From Baffinella frigidus (taxonomy: Eukaryota; Cryptophyceae; Cryptomonadales; Baffinellaceae): a stretch of 19,283 bases of DNA. The stretch is taken from contig MU646490.1 in NCBI GenBank assembly GCA_026770585.1, positions 300,322 through 319,604 on the forward strand. The letters run 5' to 3'. Positions 18,401-19,283 of this stretch are shown here, piece by piece. Each line of letters begins with the position of its first letter. The stretch's first letter is position 1. The position numbers and the translations under genes were made by a program. The notes beneath the pieces were generated by a model. That model ran no database searches and was not told the origin of the DNA. It was given only the letters and a program-made list of their open reading frames with translations.

Positions 18401-19283
18401 CTGAACCCTACACCCTGAAACCTGAAACCTCGAACCAGAACCCAACACTATAAACCTTAAGGTCTAACCCTGCCCCACTTGGGTTGCCGCTTCGCCGATA
18501 TAGAGAGGTGGTCTTGTTGAAGCGGTGGCGGCGAAAGAAACCGGCACTTGATAAGCTGCTCGACCAAAAACGTGGAGGATTCGTGGACGGGCCTGCCTCG
18601 AGCTCTTGTCTTACCATGATCGTTGCTACATGGGCGGTGTTGGATTGCTGTGTGAGACACGGGCGTCAGGTGTGGGGAGGGGGACTCCCGACATAGTTCC
18701 CCCCGACCTGGATGGCCTCGCAACTGGATGGTCTCTCTTCGGATGTGACTCCCACTCGCGACTGTTGTCTTAATCGAGCTTTTCGCGGTACTCGACGTCT
18801 GGGTTAGTTCGCGTACTGATACAAAATCTGTCCGGTTCAGTCATCCGTCGTGCTGGTGAATCTCCTTCCGATGGAAACTGACCCCAGTCTCCTTGGACTC
18901 AAATCCCAGCATTCGTTCTAGGAACGACCCCTGCTTCTTCCGCATTACCGGTTCAGTACGACTATCAGGACCGGGCCTGATAAGTTTCTTTGGCCGACAC
19001 CGGTTCACCAGTAGCACGTCTCTTCGGAGCAAGGACCGCTGTCGAGACTGACGCGTCGCAGCAGGCTGCCGCCGTCGAGACGGCGGGCGTCCACCTCCGT
19101 TCTTCCATCGGATACCCCGACGCCGAGGGTGCAGACATCGAGCGTTCGGACCTGAATCACTCCGACATTGATCGCTCAGACGAGCGGCGTTCTGGCAGTG
19201 ACGCCTCCGACGCCGAGGCTTCCGACATGGACCGCTCCGACGTGGACCATTCCGCCTCTGACGCATCAGCGCACGAACAAGAC
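1323..19283 (+). CDS. TmcB/TmcC-like polytopic membrane protein with TPR-like repeats, 37-exon gene, 3' partial
   Basis: One multi-exon gene. Exons as reconstructed by hand: 1323-1379, 1542-1603, 1991-2072, 2447-2527, 2787-2904, 3162-3298, 3544-3642, 4575-4666, 4902-4994, 5134-5265, 5341-5423, 5468-5570, 5608-5663, 5955-6094, 6347-6378, 6559-6610, 6963-7055, 7681-7779, 7892-7974, 8040-8337, 8543-8655, 9042-9117, 10188-10268, 10979-11043, 11207-11339, 11758-11884, 12555-12658, 13748-13846, 14124-14182, 14332-14401, 14961-15050, 15822-15923, 16323-16440, 16647-16940, 18335-18381, 18841-18886, 19012-19283. All introns are GT-AG, and phases agree at each junction through exon 34. Exon ends 13, 25, 32 and 34, and all of exons 35-37, are less sure. 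The order is membrane bundle, linker, TPR-like helices, membrane helix, loop, membrane helix, Ser/Pro-rich cytoplasmic part and acidic tail. This matches my memory of the TmcB-like family, whose molecular role is poorly known; I infer a membrane sensor or scaffold. The start ATG was chosen because the family typically opens with a short hydrophilic stretch and then an FGLFYVLT-like motif. The gene runs off the right edge. Confidence 0.82.
1604..1990 (+). other. Intron 2, no internal features seen
   Basis: This 387-base intron has a good GTGAGG donor and a CACTGCAG|G acceptor. I see no repeat array, foldback or coding segment inside. Open frames on both strands here look like chance. Confidence 0.6.
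2073..2446 (+). other. Intron 3 with short CT-rich and GGTATCAA repeats
   Basis: GTGAGT donor and TGGCAG|G acceptor. Inside, a CT-rich run (about 2306-2332) passes into GCGCGCG. The word GGTATCAA or GGTGTCAA recurs at about 2334, 2365 and 2391, alternating with CGCGCG-rich words, like a decayed tandem repeat of about 27-30 bases. Confidence 0.5.
2923..3059. mobile_element. Foldback (MITE-like) element, family E copy 1
   Basis: Arms of about 55 bp (2923-2977 and 3005-3059) are near-perfect inverted repeats with a few mismatches and a 27-base spacer. The arms contain GGACCAAATCGTCGATTT on the left and its counterpart on the right. The element lies wholly inside intron 5. The same arm core recurs at 17750-17998. 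There is no coding capacity, so it would be a non-autonomous element or an old foldback. Confidence 0.8.
3806..4570 (+). repeat. Telomere-type CCCTAAA/CCCTGAA degenerate array filling intron 7
   Basis: Hundreds of bases of CCCTAAA, CCCTGAA, CCATAAA and CCCCAAA heptamer variants, C-rich on the gene's sense strand, ending a few bases before exon 8. A GAAAGATGGCCACTGTT-like word occurs three times, at about 3784 (as GGAAGATGG), 3965 and 4174, so the array has longer units of about 180-210 bases. It is interstitial, not a chromosome end, since exons continue on both sides. Confidence 0.9.
5468..6610 (+). CDS. Exons 12-16: cytoplasmic linker into the TPR region (residues 346-473)
   Basis: Exon 12 (5468-5570) encodes a charged stretch around ERTLAFKEATFGHVRFR, which matches the family motif that ends in VRFR before the repeats. 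Exon 13 (5608-5663) is the weakest in this part: it is phase-compatible, but its donor GTCTCT was picked only by phase. Exon 14 (5955-6094) encodes a Ser-rich region ending in KSRSAYEAFFDTEWE. Exons 15 (6347-6378) and 16 (6559-6610) are very short, 32 and 52 nt, and join as VRRAFSTGGG-GRLLARRDEE leading to LPFLNFL. Introns 14, 15 and 16 are mostly telomere-type repeat. The acceptor of exon 16 sits directly against the repeat as GGAAGCAG|G. An alternative acceptor for exon 14 exists at 5966, also readable in frame. No catalytic motif is seen. Confidence 0.65.
5809..5827 (+). repeat. Duplicate of the exon 14 acceptor region
   Basis: A 19-base stretch here (GGGTGCGCAGGCGGAGGGC) is identical to 5945-5963, which contains the acceptor AG and first bases of exon 14. 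The spacing is 136 bases. The copy does not continue in the same coding frame. Confidence 0.8.
6134..6335 (+). repeat. CCCTGAA array in intron 14
   Basis: About seven clean CCCTGAA heptamers (6134-6183) pass into degenerate CAACCTT, CCTCAAC and AAACC words that run up to the exon 15 acceptor. The C-rich strand is again the sense strand. Confidence 0.85.
6398..6550 (+). repeat. Telomere-type repeat filling intron 15
   Basis: Degenerate CCCAAAA, CCCGAAA, CCCTAAA and CCCCAAA heptamers occupy nearly the whole intron between the 32-nt exon 15 and the 52-nt exon 16. The tract ends in CCCGGAAGCAG|G, the exon 16 acceptor. Confidence 0.85.
6618..6950 (+). repeat. Telomere-type repeat filling intron 16
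   Basis: Mixed CCCGAAA, CCCTAAA, CCTAAAA and CCCTGAA heptamers. Homogenised sub-blocks are seen, for example CCTAAAA units near 6779-6814. The tract reaches almost to the CACAG|T acceptor of exon 17. Confidence 0.85.
6963..8655 (+). CDS. Exons 17-21: TmcB-type TPR-like helical repeats (residues 474-701)
   Basis: This is the most diagnostic part. Exon 17 gives AIVEHPDCLDLLLFQLVVLRF, the 'A..hP.s..lll.ya.fl' helical-repeat pattern. Exon 18 gives GIRLDRAFHLYAVIRRATQ, equivalent to the family's '.s...RFfiF.reqe' helix. Exons 19-20 give NLMEFESKMTTARKSHQ then KKFWNLVL, matching the long helix with 'yvEFq..y..l...H...l...FW..Ll'. Exon 20 (8040-8337, 298 nt, by far the longest internal exon before 34) ends with EYRWLMEKFPESTSVILSYA and a VINDIKAATKLH stretch, the classic '+FP.S..vLrsYA.Fl..v.ND...A' repeat. 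Exon 21 is acidic (ENEGLNPDEEQDQ), as is usual just after the last repeat. TPR-like solenoids bind partner proteins; the partner is unknown. Exon 19 begins GTGAGC directly after AG, so its acceptor also looks like a donor. Confidence 0.85.
7546..7588 (+). repeat. (GA)n microsatellite in intron 17
   Basis: An uninterrupted GA dinucleotide run of about 43 bases in a 625-base intron (7056-7680). Just upstream (about 7420-7520), two similar blocks share GGTGAGAGAATTTGGTGTGT-like words about 80 bases apart. The rest of the intron shows no gene. Confidence 0.9.
7799..8035 (+). repeat. Telomere-type repeats in introns 18 and 19
   Basis: CCCTAAA/CCCTAAT heptamers at 7799-7880 end in CCCGGAAGCAG|G, the exon 19 acceptor. 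A second short run follows exon 19 at 7976-8035. Exon 19 (7892-7974) lies between them. Confidence 0.85.
8399..8433 (+). repeat. Diverged duplicate of the exon 21 acceptor and first codons
   Basis: CTGAAGCAGGC followed by a GGAGAACGA-like continuation matches 8534-8570, the true exon 21 junction, with several substitutions. Read from its own AG in phase 0 it gives AVVQENDG, clearly related to AAVLENEG of exon 21, but it meets a stop further right. It is probably a dead copy or a decoy acceptor. Confidence 0.75.
8450..8536 (+). repeat. Telomere-type repeat in intron 20
   Basis: CCCTAAA, CCCTGAA and CCCTCAA heptamers run directly into the CCCTGAAGCAG|G acceptor of exon 21. Confidence 0.85.
8813..8880 (+). 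repeat. (GA)n microsatellite in intron 21
   Basis: A GA-rich run with a short G interruption near 8850-8856. It is purine-rich on the sense strand, unlike the CT runs of the next two introns. Intron 21 (8656-9041) also has a small hairpin near 8955-9000. Confidence 0.9.
8955..9000. repeat. Short inverted repeat
   Basis: The 14-base arms TACAACTCCGTGTA (8955-8968) and TACACGGGGTTGTA (8987-9000) pair with one mismatch around an 18-base loop. A small foldback in intron 21. Confidence 0.7.
9042..11339 (+). CDS. Exons 22-25: pre-membrane helix, TM8 and start of the loop (residues 702-820)
   Basis: Exon 22 (9042-9117) is read as FMQSWRSDIVGMEFATLRALQTRVM. It joins exon 21 in phase 2 and exon 23 in phase 0. 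Exon 23 (10188-10268) is a clear membrane helix, VCVFFILIISSVGFIMMDLV, lying between two CT-rich introns. Exon 24 (10979-11043) gives VRLIDASGLFRALAVNSVF, resembling the short 'i...G.fR..l...' helix that follows the helix in this family. Exon 25 begins at 11207 (WLRTLMMAAHSGN). Its 3' end is uncertain: donors at 11280 (after NNDV-1) and at 11340 both keep phase 0 with exon 26. Residues after TM8 probably face the opposite side of the membrane from the TPR region; that is inference from topology. Confidence 0.75.
9158..9263. mobile_element. Foldback element between the two copies of the exon 22 end
   Basis: Outer arms TGGATCAAATC (9158-9168) and GATTTGATCCA (9253-9263), and inner arms GGCGGAAG (9196-9203) and CTTCCGCC (9218-9225), fold around AATCGAATTCGAA. 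The element sits inside the 199-base interval separating two identical 29-base exon-end copies. Confidence 0.7.
9292..9320 (+). repeat. Exact 29-bp duplicate of the exon 22 3' end and donor
   Basis: Identical to 9093-9121, covering the last eight codons of exon 22 (RALQTRVM) and its GTAC donor start. The flanking sequence differs. Exact identity suggests a recent duplication or selection. Confidence 0.85.
9321..9800 (+). other. Middle of intron 22, mostly featureless
   Basis: A short telomere-like patch (about 9436-9480, CCCAAA and CCTGAAA words) and a CCTAGGACC/GGCCTAGGGCCTACT patch (9566-9605) are present. Otherwise I see no gene or clear element. Confidence 0.5.
9802..9880 (+). repeat. 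(CT)n/(TATC)n microsatellite
   Basis: CTCG/CT repeats pass into CCCTCCCTC and then TATCTATC before returning to CT. Pyrimidine-rich on the sense strand. Confidence 0.85.
10064..10187 (+). repeat. Exon 23 junction copy followed by (CT)n/(CG)n tract ending at the exon 23 acceptor
   Basis: CCAGGTGTGTGTGTTCT at 10064-10080 nearly matches the true CAGGTGTGCGTGTTCTT junction at 10185-10201. The roughly 120 bases between are CT repeats with a (GC)n core (10109-10130). The upstream AG would open a frame encoding Ser-Leu repeats in phase with exon 23, but the result is low complexity and not expected in the protein. The CT run acts as an extreme polypyrimidine tract for exon 23. Confidence 0.75.
10269..10511 (+). 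repeat. Long (CT)n/CTCG microsatellite at the start of intron 23
   Basis: About 240 bases of CT, CTCG and a short (CA)n segment (10437-10449) begin directly at the donor of exon 23 (GTCTCG). Open frames reading Ser/Leu/Arg repeats here are products of the microsatellite. Confidence 0.9.
10651..10763. mobile_element. Foldback (MITE-like) element, family B copy 1 (diverged)
   Basis: Starts TACACGGGTATCCCGCGCAT with AAGAAAGCACCCCCCC following, and ends ATGAGCGACTTACCCCTGTA. The same order of words (arm, AAGAAAGC, C-run, AGGGCCCTAGGCAT, ACTGTAGG, arm) recurs at 17546-17669. The arms are imperfect here. Located in intron 23. Confidence 0.75.
11046..11203 (+). repeat. Telomere-type repeat filling intron 24
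   Basis: CCCGAAA, CCCTAAA and CCCCAAA heptamers begin right at the GTAAAC donor of exon 24 and end at CCAACCAG|G of exon 25. The donor itself (GTAAACC) looks like part of the repeat. Confidence 0.88.
11461..11752 (+). repeat. CCCTCAA-dominated telomere-like repeat in intron 25
   Basis: Here the heptamer is mostly CCCTCAA rather than CCCTAAA, showing local homogenisation. Upstream, a 10-base hairpin GAAACTGGTT/AACCAGTTTC (11333-11357) overlaps the candidate exon 25 donor at 11340. Confidence 0.85.
11758..13846 (+). CDS. Exons 26-28: loop domain between TM8 and TM9 (residues 821-930)
   Basis: Exon 26 (11758-11884) starts AMQKLMKDHAKNFKLI and ends phase 1 at a good GTAAAC donor. Exon 27 (12555-12658) completes a GCG codon, reads MNFWNFGTEFGRMSRLA, and ends LSQ|GTGAGA. 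The aromatic NFWNFGTEF matches the family's 'm.lWdlg..f...' signature. Exon 28 (13748-13846) is EEKRSVMFVHESVFREAVPFF and closes with a GTACTT donor. Together with exons 24-25 this is a roughly 190-residue segment between two membrane helices, suitable as an extracytoplasmic sensor; no ligand can be inferred. Intron 27 (12659-13747) contains three diverged copies of exon 27 and exon 28 edges, annotated separately. Confidence 0.78.
11885..12552 (+). repeat. Telomere-type array filling intron 26
   Basis: Long runs of perfect CCCTAAA (about 12117-12173, 12240-12290, 12433-12475). Blocks beginning GAATGAACC, with TTGATCTCAAA, occur near 12172 and 12370, giving a longer unit of about 200 bases. 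The array starts at the GTAAACC donor and ends at CCAG|CG, the exon 27 acceptor. Confidence 0.9.
12840..12905 (+). repeat. Diverged duplicate of exon 27 3' end; possible 30-nt in-frame cassette exon
   Basis: About 64 bases match 12603-12666 with roughly eight substitutions, through the donor GTGAGAGCA. Several changes are synonymous. From the AG at 12862-12863 it reads MANNDYTLSK and ends at a good GTGAGA donor, which is phase 0 on both sides. It could be included between exons 27 and 28 without breaking the frame. Confidence 0.7.
13143..13204 (+). pseudogene. Exon 28-like fragment, copy 1
   Basis: After an AG, GAGGAGAGAAGCGAGG resembles the start of exon 28. Read with a one-base shift it gives KRGVIRVHETLSWEP then a stop, related to KRSVMFVHESVF of exon 28. 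In the phase required by exon 27 the frame differs, so this looks like a degraded copy. It is followed by a GCCCTAGGGCCTACT repeat. Confidence 0.6.
13260..13367. mobile_element. Foldback (MITE-like) element, family A copy 1
   Basis: Arms CGTATCCCTCATGTG (13260-13274) and CACTTGAGGGATACG (13353-13367) pair with one mismatch. The middle has CCCTACCGTAGGGCCCTAGG. The same arrangement recurs at 15498-15610. It lies between the two exon 28-like fragments. Confidence 0.78.
13443..13505 (+). pseudogene. Exon 28-like fragment, copy 2, with in-frame stop
   Basis: Directly after CCAG it reads, in the phase required by exon 27, EEKHQKRSVGFVHHTLSYEP and a TAG stop. It resembles EEKRSVMFVHESVF of exon 28 but shares its end (LSxEP-stop and CCCTAG.GCCTACT) with copy 1. 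It could be an alternative terminal exon giving a protein truncated before TM9, or a dead copy. Confidence 0.62.
13500..13580 (+). repeat. Tandem GCCCTAGGGCCTACT repeats
   Basis: The unit 'CATAGGAGYCCTRGGGCCTAYT' recurs about three times at roughly 40-base intervals after the copy 2 fragment. Related CCTAGG/CCTACGGTAGG words occur at about 2680, 9566, 12724, 13198, 13290, 15546 and 17576. Confidence 0.65.
13870..14016 (+). repeat. Telomere-like patch plus duplicate of the exon 29 acceptor
   Basis: CCCTGAA/CTCTCAACACTGA words at 13870-13988. Then GACGCAGGTGACAGAG (13992-14007) matches the true exon 29 junction GACGCAGGTGACCGAG at 14117-14132 with one difference. Both are followed by TTGGTA. 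The copies are 125 bases apart. Confidence 0.78.
14124..14401 (+). CDS. Exons 29-30: TM9 (residues 931-973)
   Basis: Exon 29 (14124-14182) reads VTEFGSTATTLTVIDAIIN and ends in phase 2 at GTAACC. Exon 30 (14332-14401) supplies the G to complete an Ala codon and continues LLNIILIVMTLKTVRVITL to PE|GTAGCG. The joined hydrophobic run of about 24 residues followed by Lys/Arg is a plausible last membrane helix with a positive-inside flank. The intron between them is almost pure CCCTAAA repeat. Confidence 0.8.
14185..14328 (+). repeat. Telomere-type array filling intron 29
   Basis: About eight perfect CCCTAAA units at 14261-14312 plus degenerate ones, from the GTAACC donor of exon 29 to the CAACCAG|G acceptor of exon 30. 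Confidence 0.9.
14449..14583. mobile_element. Foldback (MITE-like) element, family D copy 1
   Basis: 135 bases, AT-rich. Outer arms GATCTCATA (14449-14457) and TATGAGATC (14575-14583); inner arms near CTGGATTCAATAAAATTTAC (14468) and GTGTAGTAATTTTGATTG (14526). The core ATTTACTACACAGAA with CGTGTRGYAATTTT is shared with the element at 18196-18330. Lies in intron 30. Confidence 0.82.
14961..16940 (+). CDS. Exons 31-34: cytoplasmic Ser/Pro-rich region (residues 974-1174)
   Basis: Exon 31 (14961-15050) reads RLALSLPRSTGKKLYAYYKAE, resembling the family's 'l.lP+..+...a' stretch just after the last helix. Exon 32 (15822-15923) is strongly acidic (DEQAEKDQLMAEEDPETTQ); its donor could also lie further right. 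Exon 33 (16323-16440) reads TSSNGSADSARVPTIDATK, close to the 'VPT.D' motif I associate with this family. Exon 34 (16647-16940, 294 nt) is Ser/Gly/Pro-rich and contains RLKSALKRNPSVEYGSFERS, a basic, kinase-site-like context (R-N-P-S). Exon 33 ends in phase 1 and exon 34 continues it exactly. The sequence just upstream of exon 34 carries a short imperfect repeat of GCTGACACGAA (about 16609-16641). Confidence 0.72.
15068..15126 (+). repeat. (GA)n with short (GT)n, intron 31
   Basis: A GA run interrupted by TGTGTGTGTGTG, 17 bases after the exon 31 donor. Confidence 0.9.
15359..15422 (+). repeat. (CT)n microsatellite, intron 31
   Basis: A CT run of the opposite purine/pyrimidine polarity to the GA run about 290 bases upstream in the same intron. 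The transcript could pair with itself across the two runs. Confidence 0.9.
15498..15610. mobile_element. Foldback (MITE-like) element, family A copy 2
   Basis: Starts TAGGCTTATACCTTAAGTGG and ends CGGCACTTGAGAGATGCCT. The middle has CCTAGGGCCCTACGGTAGGG. Same layout as 13260-13367 but more diverged. A nested hairpin GGCGGTC/GACCGCC (15521-15538) is also present. Confidence 0.72.
15924..16322 (+). other. Intron 32 (or extended exon 32) with poly-C acceptor tract
   Basis: The exon 32 frame stays open to about 16110, so the exon may be longer than called. A run of 15 C (16301-16315) immediately precedes the GCGGCAG|G acceptor of exon 33. No other element is seen. Confidence 0.5.
16997..17340. 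mobile_element. AT-rich island with terminal inverted repeats
   Basis: Inverted arms CAATGTATTTTAAAAAAAGG (17188 onward) and AAACCTTTTTAAAAATACATTG (17306-17327). Inside, TAATGTTTTAACTA and TAGTAAAACAGTAA face each other. Left of it, GAAACGTTGCG occurs twice (about 17001 and 17109); the same word in reverse occurs near 540 and 600. Confidence 0.65.
17364..17470 (+). repeat. Telomere-type CCCTAAA array
   Basis: About nine perfect CCCTAAA units at 17406-17469, ending in CCGAGAG. The C-rich strand is again the + strand. Confidence 0.92.
17546..17669. mobile_element. Foldback (MITE-like) element, family B copy 2
   Basis: Perfect 20-base arms CTACAGGGGTACCTCGCTCA (17546-17565) and its complement at 17650-17669, extended by AAGAAAGC/GCTTTGTT. 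The middle is C-run, AGGGCCCTAGGCAT and CTACTGTAGGGTCCTAGG. Better preserved than the copy at 10651-10763. Confidence 0.88.
17750..17998. mobile_element. Nested foldback, family E copy 2 with inner hairpin
   Basis: Outer words GAACCAAATCGAGCGAT (left) and ATCGCGATTTGGTTC (right) match the arms of the element at 2923-3059. Nested within is a perfect 27-base inverted repeat, 17846-17872 and 17889-17915, beginning CTGGGGATATTACCCC. The word TRCCCCTGTGGGCAA occurs three times (near 17795, 17820 and 17938). Confidence 0.78.
18186..18340. mobile_element. Foldback element, family D copy 2, flanked by GCAGTCAATC direct repeats
   Basis: The 135-base element (18196-18330) shares ATTTACTACACAGAA and CGTGTGGCAATTTT with 14449-14583. 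It is bounded by identical GCAGTCAATC at 18186-18195 and 18331-18340. The right copy carries the proposed exon 35 acceptor and first exon bases, so the left is either a target-site duplication or a duplicated junction. Confidence 0.8.
18335..19283 (+). CDS. Exons 35-37: C-terminal continuation with Ser/Asp-rich acidic tail, truncated by the window
   Basis: Tentative exon 35 (18335-18381) reads NLGRAVERYSSMDDK and fits phase 1 from exon 34. Exon 36 (18841-18886) reads SSVVLVNLLPMETDP. Exon 37 (19012 to the edge) opens IARLFGARTAVETDASQQ and turns into a repeat-like tail with RSDLNHSDIDRSDERRSG, then SDASDAEASDMDRSDVDHS. This is an S-D-x-D/E-R low-complexity pattern that would be highly acidic and phosphorylatable. 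The open frame of exon 37 extends left to 18984, so its start is uncertain. A 141-codon opposite-strand open frame across 18841-19266 is a shadow of this repetitive coding. Exons 35-36 are supported only by phase and splice signals; they could instead belong to a neighbouring gene. Confidence 0.5.
18398..18470 (+). repeat. Short telomere-like patch after exon 35
   Basis: CCTGAAC, CCCTACA, CCTGAAA and CCCAACA words begin 17 bases past the exon 35 donor. Weak and degenerate. The rest of 18471-18840 shows an open frame (18484-18696) I could not assign. Confidence 0.6.

Noticed and set aside
18484-18696. 70-codon + strand open frame with a basic start and a short hydrophobic part
   Set aside because: Not clearly similar to anything and no phase-matched acceptor found. 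The word GGCGGCGAAAGAAACCGGCA at its middle also occurs near 16533, in non-coding sequence, suggesting a repeat.
18841-19266. 141-codon open frame on the - strand rich in Arg
   Set aside because: It is the antisense shadow of the Ser/Asp-rich sense exon; its Arg-rich content follows from GAC/TCC repeats on the other strand.

Overview
The window is eukaryotic nuclear DNA, most likely from an alga or a related protist. Short GC-rich coding islands on the + strand are separated by GT-AG introns full of telomere-type CCCTAAA/CCCTGAA repeats, (GA)n/(CT)n microsatellites and foldback elements. I see no bacterial-style operon, rRNA, tRNA or CRISPR. The TTTAGGG-type repeat, the strong AG|G acceptor and the protein family fit green algae, chromerids or dinoflagellates. 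I cannot name the species.

Essentially the whole window is one large gene. By hand I joined 37 exons from 1323 to the right edge. Across the first 34 exons the reading phases agree at every junction, although a few exon ends (13, 25, 32, 34) were chosen among alternatives. The product, about 1,300 residues so far, looks like a polytopic membrane protein of the TmcB/TmcC-like family ('tiny macrocysts protein B', TPR_TmcB). These proteins are common in green algae, ciliates and other protists, and often carry PAS domains. No PAS domain is evident here.

Layout: 1-1322 is non-coding upstream DNA with palindromic repeats. Exons 1-11 (1323-5423) encode an N-terminal bundle of about seven membrane segments. 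Exons 12-16 (5468-6610) are a cytoplasmic linker leading into the helical repeats. Exons 17-21 (6963-8655) encode the TPR-like TmcB region. Exons 22-30 (9042-14401) encode a second membrane module: one helix, a roughly 190-residue loop that may be extracytoplasmic, and a closing helix. Exons 31-34 (14961-16940) are a hydrophilic, Ser/Pro-rich cytoplasmic part. Exons 35-37 (18335 to the edge) lead into a Ser/Asp-rich acidic tail cut off by the window end.

The most unusual part is the intron architecture. Telomere-type arrays lie in about 15 introns, always with the C-rich strand as the sense strand. Several introns carry a second, diverged copy of the adjoining splice junction plus exon edge (near 5809, 8399, 9292, 10064, 12840, 13143, 13443, 13992 and 18186). 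Two of these copies form in-frame alternative exons, one of them ending in a stop. At least four foldback families occur twice each. One copy is flanked by a 10-bp direct repeat that includes the acceptor AG, which suggests intron growth by insertion and junction duplication.
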